Counted from the stretch's first letter, positions 1 through 8,823 are shown. The stretch: DNA of 64,000 nt from Phaeacidiphilus oryzae TH49 (GCF_000744815.1 NZ_JQMQ01000005.1:3728055-3792054); one strand, 5' to 3'. Numbers and translations are program-made. Notes: generated from the letters alone by a model not told the origin.

Positions 1-476
1 GGACCGACCGCGGCACGGAGCTGCCCGTGGACGACGCTCCGGAACTCCAGCGGGAGATCGACACCGGGGCACTGCCGGAGATCCGCAGCGGCGAGATGGT
101 CGGCCAGCGGATCGGCGAACTGGAGGCGGCGGCTCCGGTCGAGGAGCTCCGCGGCCCGGTCTCCGGCGGCGGCGCGTACGGCGCCGGCGCGGCCAGGATT
201 CCCGGGGCGCGCAGCGCCTCCGGGGCGCGTACCAGGAACGGTCTGGTCAAGCGGCCGCGGCGGAGTGCCATCTCGGCGGCGGTCAACGAGACCTCCGGCC
301 GCTGGCAGGCCGGGGAGGAGCGCACGCCCGAGCGCTCCCCGGAGGAGGTCAAGGCGATGCTCTCCGCGCTGCGCTCGGCGCACGACCGGGGCGCGCGCAC
401 CACCAGCAGCACTGGCAGCAGCACTGGCAGCAACAGCAACAGCAGCAGCACCACCGGTGAGGGAGGTGTCTCGTGA
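1..476 (+). CDS. Conservon sensor kinase (CvnA-like), C-terminal fragment
   Basis: This is the 3' end of a gene that enters from outside the window; the reading frame is open from base 3. Only about 157 residues are visible, a disordered acidic and Ala/Gly-rich tail containing the motif NGLVKRPRR. Similar Gly-Leu-Val-Lys-Arg motifs are common in the tails of the large nitrate-sensor-like histidine kinases that head Streptomyces conservons. The extreme C-terminus is a Ser/Thr/Gly/Asn tract encoded by cag/agc-type repeats. The stop overlaps the GTG of the roadblock gene by 4 bp, so the two are translationally coupled. No kinase motif is visible here; the assignment rests on the tail and on the downstream order roadblock, DUF742, GTPase. 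Confidence 0.7.
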   Translation, partial: TDRGTELPVDDAPELQREIDTGALPEIRSGEMVGQRIGELEAAAPVEELRGPVSGGGAYGAGAARIPGARSASGARTRNGLVKRPRRSAISAAVNETSGRWQAGEERTPERSPEEVKAMLSALRSAHDRGARTTSSTGSSTGSNSNSSSTTGEGGVS

Positions 477-898
477 CCGTCGACATGCACGCGGACTCGC
501 AGACGTTCAACTGGTTGATCGGCAACTTCGTCAGAAGCACGGACGGAGTGCGGGACGCGGTCGCGGTCTCCTCGGACGGACTGCTGATCGCCGTCTCCGA
601 GGGGCTCGGCAGGACCGACGCGGACCATCTGGCCGCGGTCGTCTCCGGGCTCGCCTCGCTGGCCCGCAGCGCCTCCCGGCGGTACGACTTCGACGGGATG
701 AAGCTGCTGATGATCGAGATGCAGCGGGGCTTCCTGATGGTCTCGGCCATCCGGGACGGCAGCTGCATCGGCGTCCTCGCCGACTCCACCGCCGACCTCG
801 GCCTGGTGGGGTACGAGATGGCGGTGCTGGCCGAGCGGGCCGGCGATCTGCTCACCCCGCAGCTCATCTCCGACCTGAGGCAGGCGCTTCCGCGATGA
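473..898 (+). CDS. Roadblock/LC7 domain protein, conservon component CvnB
   Basis: A 141-residue protein that is almost entirely one roadblock/LC7 fold (about residues 10-130). The segment FNWLIGNFVRSTDGVRDAVA followed by SSDGLLIAVS is characteristic. In conservons this protein acts with the kinase-like CvnA, the DUF742 protein and the small GTPase as a membrane-associated complex, by analogy with eukaryotic GTPase systems and MglA/MglB. The GTG start overlaps the upstream stop and the stop overlaps the next ATG (ATGA), so stoichiometric expression is expected. The specific signal it serves cannot be told from sequence. Confidence 0.88.
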   Translation: MTVDMHADSQTFNWLIGNFVRSTDGVRDAVAVSSDGLLIAVSEGLGRTDADHLAAVVSGLASLARSASRRYDFDGMKLLMIEMQRGFLMVSAIRDGSCIGVLADSTADLGLVGYEMAVLAERAGDLLTPQLISDLRQALPR

Positions 899-1257
899 GC
901 CCGGTCGAGCGCGAGCAGGACGAGGGGGCGCCGGACGACTCGCTGTTCGTCCGGCCGTTCATCATGACCGGCGGCCGGGTCCGGCCCGTCCAGGACGGGC
1001 TGCGTCTCGAGACGCTGGTGACCGCGGCGCCCGGTTCACTCTTCGCGCCGCTGGAGTTCGAGAGGCGGCGGATCGTCACCTTCTGCCAGACGCCGCAGTC
1101 CGTGGCCGAGGTCGCCGGCGGCATCGGGGTGCCCCTCGGGGTGGCCAAGGTGCTCATCGCCGACCTGGTGGTGGCCGAGCTGCTGACCGTCCATCAGGCC
1201 GAGGAGCTGCCACTCCACGTGATCGAGAGGATCAGGGACCATGTCCGGTCGCTCTGA
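895..1257 (+). CDS. DUF742 protein, conservon component CvnC
   Basis: A 120-residue DUF742 protein. Residues 15-30 (LFVRPFIMTGGRV) and the winged-helix-like segment with VAEVAGGIGVPLGVAKVLI are family hallmarks. The ATG at 895 overlaps the roadblock stop, and the end overlaps the GTPase start by 17 bp. DUF742 proteins bridge the other conservon parts and are predicted to have a helix-turn-helix-like fold, but DNA binding is not established. A much longer in-frame extension upstream is a shadow of the neighbouring genes. Confidence 0.88.
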   Translation: MSPVEREQDEGAPDDSLFVRPFIMTGGRVRPVQDGLRLETLVTAAPGSLFAPLEFERRRIVTFCQTPQSVAEVAGGIGVPLGVAKVLIADLVVAELLTVHQAEELPLHVIERIRDHVRSL

Positions 1258-1879
1258 CCACAGGAACGGCGCGGGCGGCGCTTCCGCCGCCGGCCCGCAG
1301 GAAGTCCCACTGGCCGCGAAGATCGTGGTCAGCGGGGGGCTGGGGGTGGGCAAGACCACCTTCGTGGGCGCGATCTCCGAGATCGAGCCGCTGGATACGG
1401 AGGCCGCGATCACCGAGGTGTCGGTGGGCGTGGACTCGCTGGACGGGGTGGACGGCAAGACCACCACGACCGTGGCACTGGACTTCGGGCGGATCACCCT
1501 CGATCCGACGCTGGTGCTGTACCTGTTCGGGACGCCCGGGCAGGACCGCTTCTCCTTCCTCTGGGACGACCTGGTGGAAGGCGCGCTGGGCACGGTCGTG
1601 CTGGCGGACACCCGCCGGATCGAGGACTCCTTCCCGGCGGTGGACTACTTCGAGGAGCGGTCGGCGCCGTTCGTCCTGGCGGTCAACCACTTCGACGGCG
1701 CCCAGCAGTTCGACCTCGAGGAGGTGCGGGAGGCGCTGGGCCTCTCGGACGACGTTCCGGTGGTGTACTGCGACGCCCGGAACCGGTCCTCGGTGCGCGA
1801 TGTGCTGGTCGCGCTGATGGACCGGGTCATCCAGCGGCATGTCGAGACGCGGGGCGCGGCCGGCGCGATGGCGCGCTAG
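1241..1879 (+). CDS. Small GTP-binding protein, conservon component CvnD
   Basis: A 212-residue GTPase of the conservon ATP/GTP-binding family. The P-loop GGLGVGKTTFV lies near residues 33-43, a switch region has KTTTTVALDFGRI, and the G3-like FGTPGQDRF follows. The base-recognition motif is NHFD rather than the canonical NKxD, which is usual in this subfamily. It completes the four-gene conservon and starts inside the DUF742 gene, so all four genes form one transcription unit. It is expected to cycle between GTP and GDP at the membrane with the roadblock protein. Confidence 0.9.
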   Translation: MSGRSDHRNGAGGASAAGPQEVPLAAKIVVSGGLGVGKTTFVGAISEIEPLDTEAAITEVSVGVDSLDGVDGKTTTTVALDFGRITLDPTLVLYLFGTPGQDRFSFLWDDLVEGALGTVVLADTRRIEDSFPAVDYFEERSAPFVLAVNHFDGAQQFDLEEVREALGLSDDVPVVYCDARNRSSVRDVLVALMDRVIQRHVETRGAAGAMAR

Positions 1880-1908
1880 GCCCGGCCCGGTGGGAGGCCG
1901 GGGCGCTT

Positions 1909-1925
1909 CCGGGGTTCCGCCCCGG
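1909..1925 (+). terminator. Weak hairpin after the conservon operon
   Basis: CCGGGG and CCCCGG are separated by five bases, 30 nt after the GTPase stop. No U-tract follows. It may be an intrinsic terminator of the short GC type or chance. Confidence 0.3.
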
Positions 1926-2065
1926 AGGCGTCCCGGCCTCCTTTCCTCTGCCCTGCTCAGCCCCGTTCTCCCGAGGGGTTACCGTCGTCCGGGCGCCGCC
2001 GCGCCCGTACCGGCTGTTCGGCGGCCGTTTGACGGCACCGAGCGGGAAGGCGAGAAGAGGAACCC

Positions 2066-2809
2066 ATGGAGCTTCTGCTGCTGTCCAACTCCACCCAGCA
2101 CGGGCGCGGCTATCTGGAGCACGTGCTCGACACCGTGGCCGGCTTCGTCGGCGGATCCGGCAGCCGGCTGGCGTTCGTGCCGTACGCGCTGGCCGACCAC
2201 GACGGCTACACCGACCGGGTGCGGGCGGCGCTGGAGCCGGTCGGGATCAGTGTGCGCGGGGTGCACGAGGGGGCCGATCCGGTGGCCGAACTCGCGGCGG
2301 CGGACGCGGTGTTCGTGGGCGGCGGCAACTCCTTCCGGCTGCTCGGCGCGCTCTACCGGACGGGGCTGCGGGATGCGCTGCGCGCGGCGGTGCGGGACGG
2401 GCTGCGGTACATGGGCGCCAGCGCGGGGACCAACATGGCGGCGCCGACCCTGCGCACCACCAACGACATGCCGATCGTCCAGCCGCCCTCGTTCGAGGCG
2501 CTGGGCTTCGTGCCATTCCAGATCAACCCGCACTACCTGGACCCGGACCCGTCCTCCACCCACAAGGGGGAGACCAGGGAGGTGCGGCTGACCGAGTTCC
2601 TCGAGGAGAACGACGTCCCGGTGCTGGGGCTGCGCGAGGGCGCCTGGCTGCGGGTCTCGGACGGTCGCGCGGTCGTGGACGGCGTACCGGAGGGCGCCCG
2701 GCCCGGCCGGCTGTTCCGCCGGGGGGCGGAGCCGGCGGAGCTGGCCGCCGGCACGGACCTCTCCGAACTGCTCGCCGCCCAGCCGAGGTTCGACTGCCCC
2801 GGGTACTGA
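2066..2809 (+). CDS. pepE: Dipeptidase E (peptidase family S51)
   Basis: A 247-residue cytosolic serine peptidase that cleaves Asp-X dipeptides. The nucleophile is in the elbow GASAGTN (Ser119). Asp134 in TTNDMP and His156 in NPHYLD match the Ser120-Asp135-His157 triad known for the enterobacterial enzyme. The oxyanion-region motif FVGGGNSFRLL is at 83-93. Length equals the family norm. A purine-rich site (gcgagaagagg) precedes the ATG. It stands alone between the conservon and the acyl-CoA operon, so it is probably a separate unit. Confidence 0.92.
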   Translation: MELLLLSNSTQHGRGYLEHVLDTVAGFVGGSGSRLAFVPYALADHDGYTDRVRAALEPVGISVRGVHEGADPVAELAAADAVFVGGGNSFRLLGALYRTGLRDALRAAVRDGLRYMGASAGTNMAAPTLRTTNDMPIVQPPSFEALGFVPFQINPHYLDPDPSSTHKGETREVRLTEFLEENDVPVLGLREGAWLRVSDGRAVVDGVPEGARPGRLFRRGAEPAELAAGTDLSELLAAQPRFDCPGY

Positions 2810-2833
2810 GCGGTACCGGCCGCCTCCGGCCGG

Positions 2834-2888
2834 ATTGGATCCAAAACCTTGACAGTGCACCGGCGTCGGCCGTTGGATTGGATCCAAT
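2834..2888 (+). promoter_or_regulatory. Promoter with twin TTGGATCCAA operators
   Basis: ATTGGATCCAAA (2834-2845) and the perfect palindrome ATTGGATCCAAT (2877-2888) are 43 bp apart centre to centre, about four helical turns. Between them is a consensus -35 TTGACA (2849-2854); a -10 at the usual spacing would overlap the second palindrome (around 2872-2878). The palindrome has the length and symmetry typical of FadR/GntR-type operators. The gene at 7937-8581, at the end of the operon, encodes exactly such a regulator, so autogenous control with acyl-CoA or a related acid as inducer is inferred. Confidence 0.7.
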
Positions 2889-2939
2889 CGCCGGACGGCA
2901 CACCGCGCGGCACACCGCACTGCGAGGGGACACCACGAC

Positions 2940-3722
2940 GTGACGCTGATCGTTTCCAAGCAAGGCCACATCGGCTGGCTCACGCTCAACCGGCCGGAGC
3001 GCAAGAACTCCTTCACCTTCGACATGCTCGACGAATGGGCCGCCGCCTACCGCGAGTTCGAGCGGGACGAGGACATCAGGGCGGTGGTGCTCACCGGCGC
3101 GGGCGACGCCTTCTGCGCCGGCGCCGACCTCAGCGGCCTGGACGGCGGCGGGGAGCGCACCCCGCTGCAGAACCGCAAGCTGATGACGGATCAGGTACAC
3201 CAGGTGATCCGGGCCGTGGAGGACCTCAACAAGCCGCTGATCGCCGGGATCAACGGAGCCGCCGTCGGCGCCGGCCTGGACATGGCGCTGATGTGCGACT
3301 ACCGGATCGCCACCGACACCGTCCGGCTCTCCGAGGGCTACGTCCGGGTCGGCCTGGTGCCCGGGGACGGCGGGGCGTACTTCCTTCCCCGGATCGTGGG
3401 CCGCTCGCGTGCCCTGCGGCTGCTCTGGACCGGCGAGTTCGTCGAGGCCGGACGGGCGCTGGAGTGGGGCCTGGTGGACGAGGTGCTGCCGGTGGACGGG
3501 TTCCGGCCCCGGCTGGAGGAGTTCGCCGGGCAGCTCGCGGCGATGCCCCCGGTCTCCGTCCAGCTGATCAAGCGGGCGGTGCGGCACGGGGAGAACGGCG
3601 ACCTGCGGGCCTCCCTCGACCTGATCGCCTCCCATCAGGCGGTGGTGCAGTCCACCGCCGACTCCAAGGAGGCGCTGGCCGCCTTCCAGGAGCGCCGCAA
3701 GCCGACCTTCGAGGGACGGTGA
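2940..3722 (+). CDS. Enoyl-CoA hydratase/isomerase family protein
   Basis: A 260-residue crotonase-superfamily enzyme acting on an acyl-CoA in the cytosol. The CoA-binding and oxyanion segments are clear: GAGDAFCAGADLSGL near 59-73 and NGAAVGAGLDMALMCDYRIA near 103-122. The two glutamates of classical hydratases are not at their usual places: the first is Asp in GLDMALMCD, and the second position is not Glu, while an Asp appears in VPGDGG. The true reaction may therefore be isomerisation or another crotonase reaction. The GTG start is the first gene after the twin-operator promoter and overlaps the synthetase start. Confidence 0.85.
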   Translation: MTLIVSKQGHIGWLTLNRPERKNSFTFDMLDEWAAAYREFERDEDIRAVVLTGAGDAFCAGADLSGLDGGGERTPLQNRKLMTDQVHQVIRAVEDLNKPLIAGINGAAVGAGLDMALMCDYRIATDTVRLSEGYVRVGLVPGDGGAYFLPRIVGRSRALRLLWTGEFVEAGRALEWGLVDEVLPVDGFRPRLEEFAGQLAAMPPVSVQLIKRAVRHGENGDLRASLDLIASHQAVVQSTADSKEALAAFQERRKPTFEGR

Positions 3723-5919
3723 GCGGCGTGCCGGGCGCGCTGCTCGACCATGTCCTGCGGCCGCGGTCGGTGGCCGTGGTCGGCGCCTCGCCGCGGGCGC
3801 GGCTGACCGGGGCGCTGATCGCCAACCTCACCTCGGCCGGGGCCGAGGGGCCGGCCGTCCACCTGGTCAACCCGCGCTACGACCGGATCGGCGAACGGCC
3901 CTGCCACGCCACGGTCGCGGAGATCGGGGCGGCCGTCGACCTGGCGCTGGTGATGGTCCCGGCGCGGGGCGTCCCGGAGGTGCTGCGGGACTGCGCGGCC
4001 GCCGGCGTGCCGGCCGCCGTCGTCCTCTCCTCCGGATTCGCGGAGACCCGGCGGGAGGCGGGCGCCCTCCTCCAGCGGGAGGTGGACGAGCTGGCCGCGG
4101 CCACCGGGCTGCGGGTGATCGGCCCCAACTGCCAGGGCGTGATGTACACGCCGGCCGGACTCTACGGGGCCTTCAGCCGGTCGGTGACCGACCTGGCCGA
4201 GGCCGGCTCGGGCCGCAGGCAGGACGGTTCCGGCCTCGCCTACGTCGGGCAGAGCGGGGCGCTCGGTGGCTCGTTCCTCTCCCTGGCCTCCGGTCGGCAC
4301 ACCCCCCTGACCGCCTGGCTGTCCGTCGGCAACCAGTGCGACGTCACGGTCGCCGAGGTGGTCGAGGGCCTGGTCGAGGACGACCGGGTGCGGGTGATCG
4401 CGGCCTACCTGGAGCGGATACCCGAGGGGCGTACCTGGCGGCGGGCGGTGGCGGCCGCGGCGGCCGCCGGGAAGCGGGTCGTGGTGCTGCGGGCCGGGCG
4501 CTCCGAGGCGGGGAGGGCCGCGGCGGCGGCCCACACCGGCTCGATGATCGGCGGGGCCGGCGCCTTCGACGCGGTCAACCGGGCGGCCGGGGTGGTCGCC
4601 GTCGAGGACTTCGGCGAACTGGTCGAGCGGGCGGTGGCGCTGACCGCGCGGCGGACCGTGCCCGGGCCGCGGATCGGCGTGGTCACCACCTCCGGCGGGG
4701 CCGGCATCCTGACCGCCGACTGGATCGAGCGGCACGGTCTGCGGGCCGCCCGGCTCGCCGACCGGACGGTGGAGCGACTCTCGCAGCTGATCCCGGACTT
4801 CGGGCACGCCCGCAATCCGGTGGACGTCACCGCCGAGGTGCTCGGCAATCGGGAGCAGTTCGGCCGGACCTGCCGGGTGGTCGCCGACGACCCCGGGGTC
4901 GACCTCACCCTGGTGGTGGTCACCGGGATCCGCGGGGCCGACGCGGTGGACCTGGCCGAGCGGATGACCACGGAACTGGCCGGCCGTCCCGCGGCCGTCG
5001 TCTGGCTGTACGGGGCGGAGGAGACGGCGGAGGCCCGGGCGGCCCTGGTGCGGGCCGGCATCCCGGTCTTCGACTCGCCGTCGGCGGCGACGGGTTGGGC
5101 GGCCGCGGCGGTGACGGGCGCCGGCGCCGATGCCGGCCCCGGTCCCGCCCCGCCCCCGACGCCGACGGGCCGGCCCAGGAGGCCGGGACGGAGGCGGCGG
5201 TGGCCGCCGTGCTCCGCGCGGCCGGGCCGGACGGGACGATCGGTGAGGCGGAGGGGCGGGAGGTACTGGAGGCGCTGGGCATCGCCACCCCGCGCACCGT
5301 GGTCATCACGCGCCCCGAGGACGCGCCACGAGCCGTCGCGGAGGTCGGCGGGACCGCCGTGCTGAAGGGACGGGCGCCGGGCCTCACCCACAAGAGCGAT
5401 ATCGGCGCGGTCGCCCTCGGCGTCCGGCCGGCCGGCGCCGAGCGCGCGTTCCAGCGGATCGCCGAGCGGATCGCCGCCTGGGACGCGGACGCGGCCCGGG
5501 AGGCCGCGGTGCTGGCCCAGACCCAGGTCGCCGAGGGGCTGGAACTGCTGCTGTCCGTACGGCGGGCGGAGGACGGCTACCCGCCGCTGGTCAGCGTCGC
5601 CCTCGGCGGGACCCGCACCGAGATCTGGCAGGACATCCGCACGGCCGTCTGCCCGCTGGACCCCGCCGGGGCCCGGGCGCTGCTGGACGGTCTGCGGTTC
5701 CGCCGGCTGCTGCACGGATTCCGCGACGAGCCGGCGGTGGACGTGGACGCGGTGGTCGACGCCCTGGTGGGGGTCTCCCGGCTGGCCGTGGCCCTGGACG
5801 GCCGGCTCGACCTGGAGGTCAACCCGCTGATCGTCCACCCGGAGGGAAAGGGCGCGACCGCGGTCGACCTGGTCGCCGCGCTCGCCGGACCGCAGGCTGA
5901 GGGGAGCGGCTGTGAGTGA
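3719..5919 (+). CDS. ADP-forming acyl-CoA synthetase, fused subunits, apparent frameshift
   Basis: This encodes an acetate--CoA ligase (ADP-forming) family protein that activates an organic acid to its CoA thioester. Order: CoA-binding domain (LRPRSVAVVGASPRARLTGA), ligase-CoA domain with the phospho-histidine loop AAHTGSMIGGAGAF and SGGAGILTADW, then an ATP-grasp domain. The GTG at 3719 overlaps the upstream stop (GTGA). The reading frame changes at a C5 run (5153-5157): upstream sequence is in one frame, the ATP-grasp part (GTEAAVAAVLRAAGPDG onward) in the next. One extra C restores a continuous protein of about 733 residues. Alternatively the ATP-grasp part could start at GTG 5200, preceded by GGAGG, as a separate subunit. 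A sequence error is the simplest view. Confidence 0.82.
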
Positions 5920-6988
5920 GGAACTGCGGCACCGCGTACGGGAGTTGCTGGCGGAGTGGGACTTCGTCCCGCGGGCCGACTGCTGGGCGGGGCCGGCCGA
6001 CCCGGAGTTCAGCCGCGAGCTGGGCCGACGCGGGCTGCTCGCCGTCAACTGGCCCACGGAGGTCGGCGGAGGCGGTGGCTCGTACACCGACCGGCTCGCC
6101 GTCACCGAGGAGCTGCTGCGCGCCGGGGCGCCGGTCAGCGGGCACTGGATCGGCGAGCGGCAGATCGGCCCGGCGCTGATCGCCCACGGGACGCCCGAGC
6201 TCCAGCAGGAGTTCTGCCCCCGGCTGGCCCGCGCCGAGATCACCTTCGCGCTGGGGATGAGCGAGCCGGACGCCGGCTCGGACCTCGCCTCCGTCCGCAC
6301 CTTCGCCGCCCGTACCGCCGACGGCGACTGGCTGGTCAACGGCCGGAAGATCTGGACCTCCGGCGCCCACCGGGCCAGCCACCTCTACCTGCTGGCCCGC
6401 ACCGGCAGGGAGGAGGACCGGCACGAGGGGATCACCGAGTTCCTCCTCGACATGGACAGCCCCGGGATCACCGTCCACCCGATCCTGGACTTCGCCGGCG
6501 AGCACCACTTCAACGAGGTCGTGCTGGAGGACGTCCGGGTGCCGGCCGGCCGGGTGCTCGGCCGGGTCGGCGAGGGCTGGCGCCAGGTGGTCGGCCAGCT
6601 GTCCTACGAGCGCGGCGGCCCCGAGCGCTTCCTCTCCATGTACCCGCTGCTGGCCGCGGTCGTCCGGGCCGGGCTGCCGGACGACCAGGCCCGTCGCGAA
6701 CTGCGGGAGCTGATGGGCAGGTTGACCGCGCTCAGGGCACTGGCCCGGAGCAACGCCGAGGAGATGGACGCCGGCCGCGGACCGGTCTACCAGGCGGCGG
6801 TCAGCAAGTACCTGGGCAACCGCTTCGAGCTGGACGTGGTGGAGTGGGCGCGGCCGATGATGGCGCGGGCCGACGCGGCGGTCCGCGAGCTCTTCCGGCA
6901 GTGCGTGGTGGCCGCCCCGGCCTCCGGAATCCGCGGCGGAGCGGCGCAGATCCTGCTGTCCATCATCGCGAAGGGAGAGCGGCGATGA
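5912..6988 (+). CDS. Acyl-CoA dehydrogenase family protein (first of a pair)
   Basis: A 358-residue FAD-dependent acyl-CoA dehydrogenase. The flavin/substrate signature GMSEPDAGSDLASVRT and the following NGRKIWTSGAHRASHLYLLA are typical. The C-terminal four-helix domain contains SYERGGPERF. It overlaps the synthetase end by 8 bp at a GTG start and overlaps the second dehydrogenase gene by 4 bp. Paired genes like these are seen where two divergent chains make a heteromeric dehydrogenase. It would introduce the double bond in the acyl-CoA that the synthetase makes. Confidence 0.88.
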   Translation: MSEELRHRVRELLAEWDFVPRADCWAGPADPEFSRELGRRGLLAVNWPTEVGGGGGSYTDRLAVTEELLRAGAPVSGHWIGERQIGPALIAHGTPELQQEFCPRLARAEITFALGMSEPDAGSDLASVRTFAARTADGDWLVNGRKIWTSGAHRASHLYLLARTGREEDRHEGITEFLLDMDSPGITVHPILDFAGEHHFNEVVLEDVRVPAGRVLGRVGEGWRQVVGQLSYERGGPERFLSMYPLLAAVVRAGLPDDQARRELRELMGRLTALRALARSNAEEMDAGRGPVYQAAVSKYLGNRFELDVVEWARPMMARADAAVRELFRQCVVAAPASGIRGGAAQILLSIIAKGERR

Positions 6989-7911
6989 ACGACTTCGACC
7001 GGACCCTGTACGCAACGGTGCTGGAGGTGGTCGCGGACTGGCCGCCCCCGGCCCCCGGGACCGACGTCTCGGCCGCGCCGGACTTCCCCGGGCACTGGGC
7101 CACCGCCGTCCGGCTGGGCTGGACCGGCGTCCTGGACGGCGCCGATCTGGCCGCGGAGCCGGACCCCGACCTGATCGACTCGGCGGTGGGGGCCGTGGAG
7201 GCGCTGGGCCGCGCCGGGGTGCCGCTGCCGGTGCGGCAGACGCTGGTCGCCCGGTACGCGGCGGGCGACCGGGCGCCGGAGGAGAGCCGGGGCCCGGACG
7301 GCGTCCTGGTCCATCCGACGGCGTACGGGGTGTGGGCCCCCGGCGCGACCGGCCTGGACCTGGCCGGGCGGCCGTGCGCGGTCGGCGCGGGCGGCGCGGG
7401 CGGCGACCCGGCCGAGGACGACACCCCGCGCACCGGGGAGCTGGCCCGGCTGCTGCTCCTGGCGGAGCTCCTCGGGGCGGCCGACGGGGCGATCCGGGAG
7501 GCCCGGCGGTACGTCGAGGAGCGGGTGCAGTTCGGCCGTCCGCTGATCCGGATCCCGGCGGTGCGGACCAGCCTCGGCGAGGCGGCGGTCGCCCACCGCG
7601 GGATGGCCGCGGCGGTACGCGAGGCGCAGCGGAGGTTCCGGGTGCCCGCGGCGGTGGACGGAGCGGACCGGTCGCTGCGGTTCGCTCTGACCGGGGCCCG
7701 GGCGGTGGCCGCCGAGGCCGTCGGGCGGATCGCGGCCGTCGCCCACCAGCTGCACGGCGCCATGGGGATCACCGGCGAGGCCGGCCTCCACCGCAGGACC
7801 ACCCTGCTGTGGGCCGGGCGGGACGAGGGCCTGGTCGGCCGCGACTGGGGACTGGCCGAGCTGCCGGACGCGGAGGAGGAGCTCTGGGACCTCACCGCGC
7901 CGGTGGGGTGA
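6985..7911 (+). CDS. Acyl-CoA dehydrogenase family protein (second of a pair)
   Basis: A 308-residue divergent acyl-CoA dehydrogenase chain. The N-terminal half is short and weakly conserved, but the C-terminal helical domain is recognisable: REARRYVEERVQFGRPL and VAHQLHGAMGITGEAGL are the FAD-contacting motifs of the family. The ATG at 6985 follows aagggagag and overlaps the preceding stop. Its low N-terminal conservation suggests it works only with the adjacent chain as a heteromer. It is the last enzyme of the operon before the GntR regulator. Confidence 0.85.
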   Translation: MNDFDRTLYATVLEVVADWPPPAPGTDVSAAPDFPGHWATAVRLGWTGVLDGADLAAEPDPDLIDSAVGAVEALGRAGVPLPVRQTLVARYAAGDRAPEESRGPDGVLVHPTAYGVWAPGATGLDLAGRPCAVGAGGAGGDPAEDDTPRTGELARLLLLAELLGAADGAIREARRYVEERVQFGRPLIRIPAVRTSLGEAAVAHRGMAAAVREAQRRFRVPAAVDGADRSLRFALTGARAVAAEAVGRIAAVAHQLHGAMGITGEAGLHRRTTLLWAGRDEGLVGRDWGLAELPDAEEELWDLTAPVG

Positions 7912-7936
7912 GCGGCCTGAGTAGGCTCTGACCGCT

Positions 7937-8581
7937 ATGACGTCGGTGGACCTGGTGGTCGAGGAGGTCCGGGCGCTGCTCGCGGAAGGCGGGCTGCGGC
8001 CGGGCCAGCCGGTGCGCCAGGAACTGCTGGCGGACCGGCTGGGGCTGAGCCGGCAGCCGGTCCGCGAGGCGCTCCAGTCGCTGGCCTCGGACGGGCTGCT
8101 GGAGTACCGGCGGAACGCCGGCTACGCGATCCGCGAGCTGAGCTGGTCCGAGCTGAGCCAGGCGTACCGGCTGCGCGAGCTGATCGAGACCGAGGTGCTG
8201 GAGTCGCTGCCGCGGTTCGGGGACGCCGAGGTGGAGCGGCTGCGGGAGATCAACCGGCGGCTGGCGGCGGCGGACGCGGCGGGGGAGCTGCGCGCGGTGT
8301 CCACGCTGAACCACGAGTTCCACTTCCGGGTCTTCGCGGCGGCGGGCCTCGGCCTGCTGACTGCCGAGCTGGAGCGGGTGTGGTTCCTCACCCAGGCGTA
8401 CCGGGCGGTGTACGTGTCCGATCCGGACACGGTGCGGCGGATCGTGGCCGAGCACGACGCGATCGTGGACGCGCTGGCGTCCGGGGACCACGCGGCGCTG
8501 CCCGGCCTCCACGCCCGGCACCGCGCCGGCACGCTGGAGTGCGTCCGGGCGCGCCTGACCTTTCCGCCGGCGGACGCCTGA
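7937..8581 (+). CDS. GntR family regulator, FCD/FadR type
   Basis: A 214-residue regulator. The N-terminal winged helix has RQELLADRLGLSRQPVREAL (about 33-52). The C-terminal all-helical FCD domain contains the likely metal/ligand residues in NHEFHFRVF, AEHDAIVDAL and HARHRAG. It follows the acyl-CoA operon on the same strand after 25 bp. A TAGGCT at 7922-7927 ending 9 bp before the ATG may be its own -10 for leaderless or short-leader transcription. The twin TTGGATCCAA palindromes at 2834-2888 are the probable binding sites; this link is inferred from spacing, symmetry and gene order. Confidence 0.88.
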   Translation: MTSVDLVVEEVRALLAEGGLRPGQPVRQELLADRLGLSRQPVREALQSLASDGLLEYRRNAGYAIRELSWSELSQAYRLRELIETEVLESLPRFGDAEVERLREINRRLAAADAAGELRAVSTLNHEFHFRVFAAAGLGLLTAELERVWFLTQAYRAVYVSDPDTVRRIVAEHDAIVDALASGDHAALPGLHARHRAGTLECVRARLTFPPADA

Positions 8582-8617
8582 GGGCTCCGCCCCGGATGCG
8601 GCGCCGCCAGGCGCGAA

Positions 8618-8748
8618 TCGGGGGCGCGGGGAACTGCGCGCCCAGCGCGGAACGGCGGTTCGTCCGGCGGCGGACACCGGGTTGCAACCCGGTAGGCGTT
8701 GCCGAGTGCGCGCCGTGGACGGCCGGCCGCGCAGTTCCCCGCCCCCGA
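8618..8748. repeat. Dispersed GC-rich inverted repeat, copy 1
   Basis: The left arm (8618-8640) reads TCGGGGGCG then CGGGGAACTGCGCG; the right arm (8728-8748) is its reverse complement with two bases fewer. The same core recurs as an inverted pair at 12337-12451 and as a partial copy (gggcgcggggaac) near 19617. This is a widely scattered intergenic repeat type in Streptomyces. No protein is predicted in the 240-bp interval. Confidence 0.75.
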
Positions 8749-8823
8749 GGCGCGCCCGGCGGCGCTGCCTCCGGGGGGCGTGCTCGGGGTGCGCGGCGCG
8801 GCCCAGCCGCCTAGTTTGGGGAC

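Noticed and set aside
349-867. Long minus-strand frame opposite the conservon genes
   Set aside because: It is the complement of the roadblock gene, has Ser/Arg-rich composition and a poly-Cys tract from the agc/cag repeats; high G+C makes such shadows common.
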